Positions 34,463-45,164 of a stretch of 64,000 nt of DNA are shown in pieces. The notes below the pieces were generated by a model. It searched no databases. It was not told where the DNA came from and worked only from the letters and a program-made list of their open reading frames with translations. This DNA comes from Trissonchulus latispiculum (taxonomy: Eukaryota > Nematoda > Enoplea > Enoplida > Ironidae): NCBI GenBank assembly GCA_030248195.1, contig JASAND010023092.1, positions 1 to 64,000 on the forward strand. The letters are read 5' to 3'. Position 1 is the stretch's first letter. Each line of letters opens with the position of its first letter. Both the position numbers and the translations under genes were made by a program.

Positions 34463-35763
34463 GGCACGGTATACACTTGTTACAACAACCCTTATGAGCC
34501 CTGTTTTGTTGTTGAAAAATTGCTACTTCTTTCATAAAACTGTTTGTGTGGGTTGAGTGCAATTATAAAATGCCATTTCTGTATCTTGAATAAGCGTGGA
34601 GCCAGTGCTGAAATGTGCTGCAAGTATTTTTCAAAGCTAAAAAAAGGCGTCACAAAATGTGCGTAGTGGTAGAACTACGTATCTATTTATACAGCTGACT
34701 TTTTTGGCCACACGCTGTTCTATGCTGCTTTTCTCTTTTACTATGCTTAAACGAGGTGCTGGTATCGTTTTGTGTAAATTTGACCCTATAGGCTTTAATT
34801 CTTTATGAAAGTGGATGAAACTTTCCCAATATACTATTTCGGTGCTCTTTAACATTCTGGGACCAGTCCCGCATTTTTAGGTGCAAAGATAGGAAATTTT
34901 GGTTTTTGCCATTATTCTCTCAGCACATAGTCGAGACACCAGATTGGTTGGTATGGCTGGAAAGAGGACACAAAAATGTACATTTTTGCTTTTACAACTT
35001 TTGAGATATCTCTTGTGGTTAAGTCAGTATAAGCAAAAAACGATTTTTGGGGTCCACAAATGGCCGTTTTCGAGAAAATCAGTTTTTTTCATAATTACTT
35101 CCAAATCGTACGGACAATTTTGGTTAATTTATACTCCATCGATACACACTCTAATTACACATTTTATCAATGCCTATTAGCCGGAGTTTGTTGCTCTAAG
35201 CTAGAGATTTGGCCGAAAAACCATTTTGGCAAAACTGCGATTATTTTGTTTTGAACATCGATTTCTCAAAAACTACCCAATGGATTCGCGTGATTTTTTG
35301 GCAGGATGAGAATTCGCACTATTGCGGAGGGACATTTTTCTTGGTTTGAGCTAAAACATCTCCAGTTGCGAAAAAACTCAATGCAAAGTTGCGAAATATC
35401 GTGTCACCGCACATTTAATGGATTTTCTTGAGCGTTAAGACCTGCTGAGCCAAATCCAAAAAAATGTCCCTCGGCCCACATGTCCTTTATAGGACAGCAC
35501 AAGAAAAAATTTTGGCCGATTCCACAGTTTTGGGAAATCGATGTTCAAAAATGTTTGGTCTATATTCAGCCTGTCAGATGTCAGTAAGTCAGAAAATTTT
35601 CGCTATTTTTCGCGGAGTTTTACTAGTTTCGTACTCTCATGATAATCTACAGATTATAAGCTTTAAAATGATGTCTAAAGCTCTTTCCAACTCACAAAAG
35701 TGCGAAAGTTATGGCGTTTGAAAAAATACCCACAAAAGCACTGCACAAAACGATACCAGCACC
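34463..35763. mobile_element. TTAA-associated element, GGTGCTGG family, copy B with shared flank
   Basis: Core 34755-35763 begins GGTGCTGGTATCGTTTTGTG and ends ACGATACCAGCACC followed by TTAA (35764-35767). It is inverted relative to copy A (26380-27391). The left-hand 34463-34750 repeats the flank seen at 27396-27678. The right end abuts the helicase remnant exactly at a TTAA that is intact in the second helicase copy (CTTTAAAGG near 38533), which shows that the element inserted into that sequence. Confidence 0.78.
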
Positions 35764-36275
35764 TTAAAGGAATCTCTCATGCTATGGAATATACCCTCCA
35801 GACGTAACAGTGGATGTTATGGCACCAGTCATCTGAATCACAAGGAAGCCTATGCTGCAGAGCATGCTGCCATATAGCTTCTCACTATGGCTGAGATTAA
35901 TGAGCAAGATGTTCGGATGATTACGCCATATTCAGCCTAAGAGCGATTGATTAAATATAAATTGAAGCAAAGTGGCTACAAGTAAGTATATTGAACAAGT
36001 ATCTGGGTGACGAACGAGATTTCATTATCGTCAGATGTATACGGGCCGATGGAGTTGACGCCACGGACAAGCGCAGTATAGACGTTGCTCCTGCTCGACT
36101 TCGTCCCGCTAGGTTTTTAATTGCTGACGTTGAGCCGGTGTGCTCTGCAGTCGAACTATTCATCTCCACTAAAAACTACTGCAGGGAATGTAGTTGCGTT
36201 TGAATTCTTGGAAGTGGTGGACATCCCATATCAACACAGCAAGTCGGTTGCAAAACATTTGCAGGTATAGTTTCG
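35764..36275 (+). pseudogene. Remnant of a UPF1-like SF1 helicase, C-terminal part, copy 1
   Basis: Conceptual translation gives LKESLMLWNIPSRR, HLNHKEAYAAEHAA, NEQDVRMITPYSA, ERLIKYKLKQSGYK, then LGDERDFIIVRCIRADG, DKRSIDVAPARLRPARFLI. The order fits the C-terminal RecA-like domain of UPF1/SMG-type superfamily 1 helicases: the stretch leading to ITPY, the G-(D/E)-E-x-D-x-I-I-(V/L)-S box (motif V) and a decayed motif VI (usually NVALTRA). In-frame TAG and TAA codons interrupt it, so it is broken. Downstream text (GCAGGGAATGTAGTTGCGTT and following) is also shared with copy 2. Confidence 0.62.
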
Positions 36276-36532
36276 AACTGACCCAATAATTGAAGGGTAA
36301 GACATTAGTTGATTAATACTCGGATAGTTATTCTGGCCATGGATTTGAAAACCTACACAACAAACGATATTGGCTATGGCTCTATCGTATTACAGAAACG
36401 ATAACCATTTAGTTACTCTTGAAAAACTGCTACGTTATTGACTAATTACTAATCAACCAATAATTAGTGCTATTGCACCTTTACCTATTGTATTAGGACT
36501 AGCGTGTTTGATTTGCCTGTGTGATATAATAG

Positions 36533-36701
36533 CAAGCGTACATAATATAAGAGTGTGCCACTAGGCACACTCTGTGTTGTAAGAGCAAAAACTATGTCGG
36601 GAGGTCACTAGTGTCTAATTTTCGGTGGAGGGCTCAGCCATTAGCGAACAGAGCATGTTTTTTGCTCTGATAACACAGTGGCACACACTTATGTACTCTT
36701 G
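36533..36701. mobile_element. CAAGAG-family MITE, short complete copy
   Basis: The ends are CAAGCGTACATAATATAAGA and TTATGTACTCTTG, flanked by ATAG on both sides. The interior has inverted GAGCAAAAACTATG and CATGTTTTTTGCTC words, so the whole 169 bp can fold back. No coding capacity. Confidence 0.75.
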
Positions 36702-37040
36702 ATAGTTAGCAGTCGCCACATCTACATATACACAAGTAAAAACCATCCTCGAAAGTGTTCACCAAACAGGCATTAGCGGAATCTTGTAAAAAGTTAGAAA
36801 CGTTAAAAATGTGACCTAACTTTCGGAAAGCATGCTTAGCAATTAGACTGATCTGAGAGCTCAACTCAAGCTTTCAGGTGACTTTGTGCTATATAGCATA
36901 TACTACTATGCGTTGTAACATTCAGTTTGGAGCGTTCTATATTAGAACAATTTCTGTGGCGTGACCTCAGTTTCAAAAAATGTCATTTTACTCACTAAAT
37001 GGGGTCAATTTAGCGTCACTATTCACGCTTCGCCGTCACC

Positions 37041-37740
37041 AAGAGAACATAAGATAAGAGTATGCCAGTTGGGGTGCTGTCTCTTATCAGAACAAAAACT
37101 GTGCTCTGATCCCTAGTGTTGTTTTAGTAGCCGATTTTAGTTTCAGTTTCAGTTTCAGTCGGTGGTTCGAAATAATTTCAGTTTCAGTTTCAGTTTCAGT
37201 CGGCAGACCAAAATAGTTTCAGTTTCAGTTTAAGTTTCAGTCGGCAAAGTAAAATAATTTCTGTTTTAGTTTTAGTTTCAGTCGAAGTTTCAGTTTCAGT
37301 TTCAGTTCGCTTTAAAAAGAACGGTTTCCAGCCTTCTGAGTTGACATCGAGCACAATTTGGTAGCAGGACTAACTAAATAGAAGCTCAAAACCTTCAAAA
37401 TGTCAAGTTTTACGGAAAGACTGAAACTAGTTTCAGTCCGAGTTTCAGTCTTTTACCCAATATAGTTTCAGTTTCAGTTTCAGTCGGCTGCCTAAAAATG
37501 TTTCAGTTTCAGATTCAGGTCTCTTCTCAAAATATTTTCAGTTTCAGTTTCAGTGACTGAAACTGAAACCTGTACAAACTGAAACCTAGTTTCAGTTTCA
37601 GTTTCAGTGACTGAAACATCACTATTGATCCCCCCGCAAATTAGACCTATTACTTTAAAAAAGTTCGTTCGCTACGCGTTCTACAGCTCGTTGCGGTCAC
37701 AAAATTAGATTCTCATACTCTGACCAAGAGTACATAAATA
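37041..37740. mobile_element. CAAGAG-family MITE copy split by a hAT-like insertion
   Basis: The left part (CAAGAGAACATAAGATAAGA to GCTCTGATCCC) and the right part (CCCCGCAAATTAGAC to TCTCATACTCTG) together follow the interior order of the copy at 39932-40278. The interruption is the element at 37114-37624. Another terminus of the same family (CAAGAGTACATAAATATATA) begins immediately downstream at about 37724. Confidence 0.65.
37114..37624. mobile_element. hAT-like element composed of TTTCAG repeats
   Basis: The ends are TAGTGTTGTTTTAG and CTGAAACATCACTA, flanked by CTGATCCC (37106-37113) and TTGATCCC (37625-37632), an 8-bp target duplication with one mismatch. Most of the element is runs of the hexamer TTTCAG in one direction, switching to the inverted CTGAAA only near the right end. 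It is inserted inside a CAAGAG-family MITE. Confidence 0.8.
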
Positions 37741-38123
37741 TATAAGAGTGTGACAGCTGGCAGGTTTCCTGTAATCAGCTGTAGGTGCATCCTCTGTTCA
37801 TTAACTTCTGACCCGTCCCCAGAAATCTGTTTAATCTATTTAATATTACTCTACTTTCACAAATATGTCTTATTCCTCTTATTGATATATATTTTTCTGA
37901 TGTGAAGGTTGAGATGTTTGATGTGATGTTAATCTATTTAGATTTTCTTTGTGGCCATATTTGCTTGATAACTATGCCACTAGCCACAAAAATTAGCTTG
38001 TCTCCAATCTTTCGTTGTAAACTTAGCTTGTATTTTTCTCACTTTGTGAAAATTTCTACTGTGTTCTTTGGTCTTGCCAAATTACATGTTGTCTCTAACA
38101 GGCGTTTTTTAATTGATTTAGGT

Positions 38124-39545
38124 TTTTGTAAATTGTATGTTATCCAAGGCCCTCTTGGTACAGTAAAATCTTATACCGCCGCTTACTTGGTACGGGCGGA
38201 AATACTTTCGGAAATATTCTATGGAAGCGTTACGTACTATTAAAATCATATGCTGTGCATCCAACAAGGCCGGCAGTAAATTGACATCTTCAGTCCAGCA
38301 TTCAGCACTGGTTCTTGACGAGGTTGCTCGAACTATCACTCCTGAAGCATTGATGCCGATAGTGCAATGTCCACTACAGAAGATTATCTTGAACAAGGAT
38401 CAACAATTTCGCTTCCTAGCTACTAAGACAACAATACATCATGTCACCTATCGTCTCAGATTACGGTAACAAGAGATTCTACCACAACAAACTTCAGGGC
38501 TCCGCTCAGTACGAATTCTTCGGTCACCTGCCTTTAAAGGAATCTCTCATGCTATGGAATATACCCTCCAGAAGCAACAGGGAATGTGATGGGCGCTGGA
38601 TATCCGGATAATTTTATATCAGGATAATACCCAATTTGAGAGAAATATCCGGATATCCGGATATCCGTGTACATTTCAGACAAGGTAATGAATTCTTCGA
38701 TCACCTGCCTTTAAAGGAATCTCTCATGCTATGGAATATACCCTCCAGAAGCAACAGGGAATGGGATGGGCACTGGATATCCGGATATCCGTGTACATTT
38801 AAGACAAGGTAATGAAAAATTAGAAAACGTTTGACTAAAATTTCAAAAATGTTAAAATATTTTTCAAGAATTCCTCTGAAAATATTTTTGAAACCAAGGT
38901 TGGGGCTTGGCTGCACGACAGACATTCGCAAATCACAGCCTGCCGAAAAATTGACAGACAAATTGAAAACTTAACTGCAAAATCGAAAAATTTTCTTGAA
39001 GTTAAGTTTGGAATAGGTGGATAACCGGATATCCGGATATCCGTTAACGCAAAATAGGGAGATGTCCGGATATGAACAAATATCCGGTGCCCATCACTAG
39101 ACTAATGGCACTAGTCATCTGAATCACCAAGAAGCCTGACTGAGATCAACGAGCAAGATATTCGGATGATTACGCCATATTCTGCCTAGGAGCGATTGAT
39201 AAAATATAAATTGTAGCAAGTGGCTACAAGTGAGTATATTGGACATTGGATCAGGGTGGCGAACGAGATTTCATTATCGTCAGTTGTAGACGAGTCGATG
39301 GAGTTTACGCCACTTTTCTCCAGGAAAAGCGCAGTACAGACGTTGCTCCTACTCGATTACGTACCGCTAGGATTTTAATTGCTGGCGTTGAGCTGGTGTG
39401 CTGTGCAGCCGAACTATTCGTCTCCACTAAAAACTACTGCAGGGAATGTAGTTGCGTTTGAATTCTTGGAAGTGGTGGACATCCAATACCGACACAGCAA
39501 GTCGGTTGCAAAACACGGTGCTGAGGAACCCGAAAAACAGTCTGC
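38124..39545 (+). pseudogene. Remnant of a UPF1-like SF1 helicase, copy 2, split by a hAT-like MITE
   Basis: The upstream part (38124-38580) shows a decayed Walker A, VIQGPLGTVKSYTAA (usual GPPGTGKT), then ICCASNKAGSKLT, a decayed motif II, LVLDEVARTITPEALMPI (usual DEA), and LQKIILNKDQQ (usual GDxxQ, motif III). The downstream part (about 39105-39545) repeats copy 1: GGERDFIIVSCRRVDG and EKRSTDVAPTRLRTARILIA. Frames shift and stops occur. The ATATCCGG element (about 38590-39099) lies between them, at a point that is continuous in copy 1. About 90 bp around AGGAATCTCTCATGC is duplicated on the left side (38523-38600 and 38699-38780). Confidence 0.62.
38590..39099. mobile_element. hAT-like MITE of the ATATCCGG family, inside the helicase remnant
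   Basis: The body 38766-39099 is the inverted equivalent of 7160-7546, ending AATATCCGGTGCCCATCACT at the right. A partial second left end (TGATGGGCGCTGGATATCC, from 38590) precedes it together with a duplicated piece of the host sequence, implying a rearrangement after insertion. Confidence 0.7.
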
Positions 39546-39931
39546 TGAGGAACAGCCATAATCTGATAATCTCTTGTAGTAAGACTAATCGTAACGAAAT
39601 CGGAGTTTTATTTGTCATTAGTTACTTTGTCTTGGTGCTATTTGGCTATATTTCCATGTTTGAACAAAATCAATTTGCTGCCAGATTTCTCAACCTCTTG
39701 GATTATTTTTATGAGTCTTCTGGACTATTGAAGTGCTCCCAAGCGGATACAAGTATATTTGCTGAATTTTACCCCGTTACAGGATCTCAAAACAGGATCT
39801 TCGATTTACCAGGTCGATGCTGTAACCAGACAGCTACCGAAGTTATCAGGTTATCAGCGAAATCTGTTGATTCTTGCAGGCATATAGTTGCCGAAACTGG
39901 CAAACTAATTCTGCAAAAAATTATGTCTTAG

Positions 39932-40278
39932 CAAGAGTGCATAACATAAGAGTGTGCCTAGTGTGCCACTAGGCACACTCTATGCTACCAGAGCAAAAAC
40001 TGCACTGTTCGCTAACGGCTGACCCCCCACAAATTAGACTCATCACTTCAAAGAAGTTTGTGCGCTATGTTTGTGTTCTAAGCTCGAAGCAGACACACAA
40101 TTCGCTAACACACTGCTTGTGTGTTTTCGAGCTTAAAAACATAGAAATAAAGCGCGTGAGCGCACCCCAGTTTCGACCATATGCTAATTTTCGGGGGGCC
40201 GTTAGCAAACAGAGCATAGCTTTTGCTCTGATAACATTGAGTGTGCCTAGCGGCACCCATTTCTATTATGTACTCTTG
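39932..40278. mobile_element. CAAGAG-family MITE, long complete copy
   Basis: The ends are CAAGAGTGCATAACATAAGA and TTATGTACTCTTG. The interior has inverted pairs (GAGCAAAAACTGC with GCTTTTGCTC; AGCTCGAAGCAGACACA with ACACTGCTTGTGTGTTTTCG). This copy is the best reference for the long form of the family. Confidence 0.75.
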
Positions 40279-40545
40279 ATATTAGTTATCGAATAAACCA
40301 ATCTATCAAGTCTGCTACAGAGAATAGCAGCCTAATTTTCTTTAACTGGAACCTCTAGTTACTTTCATCAAGAGTATATAATGTATAAGAGTGACAAGCA
40401 CCACACTCTATGCAGTCATAGCCAAAACTGCTATGTTCGCTATGGGCTTACCCCCTCCCCAAATTGACCCCCTCTCACTCCGCCCATATATGGGTACGGG
40501 GTCCAAATGGGGGTACGCTCACTCGCGCTAAGTTTATGTACTTAA

Positions 40546-41987
40546 AGGTTTCCTTACGGGTATTTTTTACTCATACGACTTTAATCCTTTACGTAAATAG
40601 CTAAAACTTGCTAAATAACCTATTTCCGTGCTCTCTAACATTCTGGGACCAGTCCCGGATCTTTAGGCCAAAAGATAAGAAAGTTTTGGTTTTTGGCCTT
40701 AGACTTCCAGTAGGCAGACTGGACACGGGATTGGTTGTTATGGCTGGAAAGAGGACACAAAAATGAACATTTTTGCTTTTACAACCTTTGAGCTATCTCC
40801 AGTGGTTAAGTCAGTATAAACAAAAAGCCATTTTGAGGGTCAAAAAAATTGCCATTTTCGAGGAAAGCAGTTTTTTTCAAATTACTGCCAAACCTTGCGA
40901 ACAATTTTGTTCCATTTATACTCAATCGATACAGCGTCCAAACGTACACTTTATGAATGCCCATTAGCCGGATTTCATTGCTTTAAGCTAGAGATTGGGC
41001 GGAAAAACCATTTTGGCAAAACAGCGGTTATTTTGTTTTGAACATCGATTTCTCAAAAACTACTCGACAGGTTCCGGAGATTTTTGGCAAAATGGAATTT
41101 CGTACTATTGCGAAGGGACGTTTTTCTTGGTTTAAGCTAAAACGTTCAGTTTCGATAAAATTTAGTGCAGTTTTAAAATTTAGTGCTTCCGTGCATTTTG
41201 CGAATTTTCTCAAACGTTGAGTGATACTGAGCAAAACCCCAAAAACGTCCCTCGGCCCGTATGTCCTCTCTATGATAGCGCAAAAAGAAATTTCGTCTGG
41301 TTCCGCACTTTTGAAAAAGCAATGTTCAAAAATTTTTGGTCAATATTTAGCCGCTATGTCAGAAGATTTCTGCTATTTTTTTTGCCAATTTTGCTAATTT
41401 CGTAAGCACATGTGAATGTCCTGATTATAAGCTTTAAAACGATGTATAAAGCTCTTTCCAACTCCCAAAATTGTGAAAGCTATAGCGTTTTAAAAAATTA
41501 CCCCAAAAGCACTGCACAAAAGGATACCACCCCCTAATGTCCATTTTGGTCCATGGTGGTCCATTTTTGGGTCATTTTTTCGGCTTTCTCCGATCTCGCT
41601 GATTTTCACATATTTTATTGTTCAAATGGTATATTTTAACGAGTTTTTAAAATTAAAGTCGTAAGTCCTACGGTTGTCGAGTAATTTCACCTCAAAGTTG
41701 AGATTTCATGTATTAAACATAGGAAATTTAAAGTTGTCATTTTTCGCGTGCGCCAAAAAAATCTCCCGATAAACGTTGATGAATCTGGACAAATTATACA
41801 TTAAAATAACGCTAAGATGTTTTAAATTTCCTATGTTTAACACATGAAATTTCAAGTTTGAGGTTAAATTACTCGACAACCGTAAAACTACAACTTTAAT
41901 TTTAAAAACTCGTTAAAAATACTGTTTGGATAATAAAATATATAAAATCAAAAAAGTCGAAAAAATAGCCCAAAAATGGATCCACCC
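40546..41987. mobile_element. TTAA-flanked composite insertion (GGTGCTGG family, divergent copy C, plus a foldback)
   Basis: TTAA lies on both sides (40542-40545 and 41988-41991). The first kilobase (to about 41535) is a diverged relative of copies A and B in the orientation of B: GGGACCAGTCCCGGATCTTT, TATGGCTGGAAAGAGGACAC, and CACAAAAGGATACCACCCCC at its end. The last 450 bp is a foldback (41541-41987). Confidence 0.7.
41541..41987. repeat. Inverted repeat with about 190-bp arms
   Basis: The left arm runs from TGTCCATTTTGG-type text through AACGAGTTTTTAAAATTAAA to ATAGGAAATTTAAAG. The right arm is its inverse (CTTTAAATTTCCTATG ... CTCGTTAAAAATAC ... CCCAAAAATGGA) with scattered mismatches. 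Confidence 0.75.
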
Positions 41988-42199
41988 TTAAGCTCAAAAA
42001 CACAAGCAGTGAGTAAGCGTAATTTGTGTCTGTTTCTAACTTTAGAAGACAAACATAGCGGGCGAAGTTGCTTTGTTCACTGAGGTCCAATTTGGGGAGG
42101 GGATAGGCCGATAGCTCACAGAGCATAGTTTTGGCTCTGACAAGAGAGAGCTTGCCAGTTGTCACACTCTTATATTATATGCTCTTGCTTTCATCAAGA

Positions 42200-44310
42200 G
42201 TATATAATCATAAGAGTATGACACTAAAGTCTGGCACAAAAATGTGTGTACAAAATCTGTAAGGCCTTCAGTGAACTAAATATACGGCGTAACCCCATAA
42301 AACCATATATTTTCGGAATCCTTGCAGCGAGACGAACATTTTTATAAAATTTAAAATTTTCTATTAAGATTTCAAAAATTTTAAAATATCGGCTTTTGGG
42401 GGAATTTTTTCGGACCGTTCAAGCTATTCAGCTAATTTTTTCAGAAAACTTTTACCATCCGAAGACGCATCGATTGCCTGCAACGTTGTGGAGGCTGGCT
42501 TCCTATCTACACAGGAGGAAATGCATTAAAAACTTTGAATTTAAATATCTCCTTCATATCTTTATGAATTTGTTTGCAATTTCCCATGCAACCTTTATTA
42601 ATTTATACCTTTATTAATTTTTTAGTTTTTCACAAAAGTCATTTTCGATTTTTTAGCTTATTTTGAAATGTTGTAAATTTTATATCCTGCCAACTACTGC
42701 GCTTTTCCAAAAACAAAGAAAACGGCCGAGTTTATGCAGATATAAAACATATCTGGAAAATTTGGTCAAGTTTGGTTGAAGCAGTTTGAATTTTAGGATA
42801 AATTGTTCTTGCTTTGCATTGAGTGCGCAAACTGTAAACATAATTCAGCTATATATTCAATCGCTTGCAACTTTTGGTATAAACCACGTACAGAAGAGAT
42901 ATGCACATCATTTTAAAGCGCTGTTTGTGCTCTTTCACGTGATATAGTAAACTTTGATATATAAAATTTTGTTTGCGCACACGCAAAGCCACAATGGTAG
43001 CTAGCCAATTATGCACTCTCTGGCACCGAGATTCGCGCAAAGATAGTTTGCCAACCAGTCTTGCTTTACCCACTATTATGTGAAGATTGCTTCATCCATG
43101 GAAAAATTACGTTAAATTAAATTAAAAATCTGGTTACAATTTTCAAAATTTCAAATTTTCGTTGCTATTCGTAGGCAGTCGTCGCAGAGAGCTCTGCGCT
43201 GGACATGTCGCGGGCCGTAGGTGGACGACCAGCGAAGGCAGAGTTAGAGCGCAGTGGACTAATTCACTGAAGTTCCCTGAGTCGTGGCTTAGGTAATAAA
43301 TACACTTCACGATGTTTACTTGCACAAAGTAGCACGCGCACGATTACAACAGTTGAGTCTTGGGCACGACTCGTTTCTACCAGCAAATTCACCAAGACTG
43401 ACTGAACAGCCAAAAAGCAAAGTATTACAATTTCAGCTACAGTAAGGCGAAGGCGATTACGTAATAGCCTTGATTTATTTCCAACTCCAAAAATATTCCA
43501 AACTTTCTGCTAAGATTTCCCCTAGTTATTATACTCTTTGAGCTTTTGGCCCTATTCTAAAGTATTTTCTCGCTTGTTGCTGGCTTTTGTCTAAGAAGTT
43601 TCCAGAACTTTTCTTCTCTTATCAGGATAAAGAATGCAACAAGATCGAATCCAATCTCCCCATTCCGGCTATTAAATTCATCATTGTCCAAAACAAGAAG
43701 ACCAAAATCTTTTCTAAAGAACCCTATTTGAAAACCCAATTTGGTCTAAGCCTACAAACAACAAGTCCTTTCTAAGCCTACGGTAGCAATGGAACAAGGT
43801 CAAGCTACAATACAGCACATACAAGGACAAACAATTAACACAATTACACAATACTTTAATATAATTGACACGTACATATATTCATTAGTTACGTAGCAAT
43901 TATCAAAGTATCTACCGTATATCTTATAATTAATTTCTTTAGTATCTACTTTGGTTACCTAATTATTACCTAATTGCCTAAAGTTATTGTCTTAGGGTTC
44001 AAGGCTAGCTATTTTGCGTCCCCTCTCTTATTTTATTTACTAGCTAAGTATTGTTTACTATGCACTACGTATTACTTTAACTTAAATTGTAATTTATTTC
44101 ATATCTAAGTTCGCAGGTGTCTCATAGCTCTGTCACAGACATAGCATGTCCTTCAGGATTACAAATAAGGACAATACTTGACTGACGGACCTGTGCGGTT
44201 GAAACTGTCGAAATCTTGCAATATTCGATTTTTCCAAAAATGGTCAGTTTTGAACCTCGATGATCGAATCGACGGAGGGGGTGTCGGCCAAAAATGGCCC
44301 AAAATCCCGC
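42200..44310. other. Intergenic stretch, one exon-like island, otherwise nothing recognised
   Basis: AT-rich, with no splice-supported exon chain. The only G+C-rich block with splice-like borders is 43176-43291, listed separately. Frames at 43557-43775 on both strands resemble no known family. Confidence 0.4.
43176..43291 (+). CDS. Possible exon, unidentified
   Basis: A G+C-rich block with an upstream TTCGTAG and a downstream GTAATA stands out from AT-rich surroundings. The longest reading gives ALDMSRAVGGRPAKAELERS followed by GLIH and a stop; the RPxxxEL arrangement loosely recalls an RPEL actin-binding motif but lacks support. Without a partner exon this stays a guess. Confidence 0.18.
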
Positions 44311-44313
44311 GTA

Positions 44314-44714
44314 AGTCAAGTTAGCTGACCAGCTTTAACTACAAATTATAATTTTGGTGTCTTTGGATAGCCCTCAATTTGTAGTATATGTAGTCACTTT
44401 CCTTTTAATTTGTAGTTGTAAGGTTAATGAGAAATCAGCGTTTGAAAATTCATATCTTCAGCATATAGAATGGGCGTTTCTTTAGCACATGTGACCCAGT
44501 CACATCACATGACCAAATCTGAGTCACATGTGCAGCAGAGACATAAGTATTTCAAACTAATTTCAAGTAATTTCAAACGCTGATTTCTCATTAACCTTAC
44601 AACTACAAATTGAAAGGAAAGATACTACATATACTACAAATTCAGGGCTATCCAATGATAATTATAAATTATATCAAATTATAATTTGTAGTTAAACCTG
44701 GTCAGCTGACTTGA
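44314..44714. repeat. Foldback repeat with about 140-bp arms
   Basis: The left arm (AAGTCAAGTTAGCTGACCAG ... TGAGAAATCAGCGTTTGAAA) and the right arm (TTTCAAACGCTGATTTCTCA ... TCAGCTGACTTGATG) are inverted copies around about 110 bp containing CACATGTGACCCAGTCACAT. A half copy lies at 3937-4045 beside the phosphatase-like gene. Confidence 0.8.
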
Positions 44715-45164
44715 TGTACGTAAAGACCTATAAAAAGGGGGCCCCCAAAACTGCTGGGGAGGGAGCCCCCCCGCCACCCCCAAATCCTCGTTACACCCAT
44801 GCGTATATTACCTTTTAAACGCTATAAATAACCATCTTTAGCTGTTTATAGCTGATTTATAGCCATTTTTTCGAATTTTTTTTTCAAAAATTTTCAGAAA
44901 TTGCAAAAAATTTTTTTACTTGGTTTGGACCCGATTTTAGGGGGGGGGGGGTTGAGCTCGGCTTGGGGGGGGGAAGTAGTTGAGGGCGGGTAGGTGGGGA
45001 GGGGGTCTGGCTTTTCCGTGGGGGACGGTCTCACAGCAGGGGTAAACTGTAGCCTGGTTATGCCTATGGGCTCCAGCAGCTGACCTGGATGCATCAAAAC
45101 TACTCCAGCGCCAATATTTTGGGGTGATTTTTGGCACTTATTTAAAGTGGAGGGAGGCGATTTT

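Larger units (their letters stand above)
40371..42194. mobile_element. CAAGAG-family MITE interrupted by a TTAA-flanked insertion
   Basis: The left part (CAAGAGTATATAATGTATAA to AGTTTATGTAC, 40371-40541) and the right part (GCTCAAAAACACAAGCAGTG to TATTATATGCTCTTG, 41992-42194) correspond to the two halves of the long MITE form. The insertion between them is described separately. A further MITE terminus starts at about 42200 (CAAGAGTATATAATCATAAG). Confidence 0.65.

Noticed and set aside
34899..35180. Open frame shared between copies A and B of the GGTGCTGG element
   Set aside because: Present in both copies because they are nearly identical DNA; the diverged copy C does not keep it, and it matches no transposase motif.
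39452..39931. 159-codon open frame on the plus strand
   Set aside because: It begins inside the helicase remnant in a different frame, has no splice context and no recognisable domain; probably chance.
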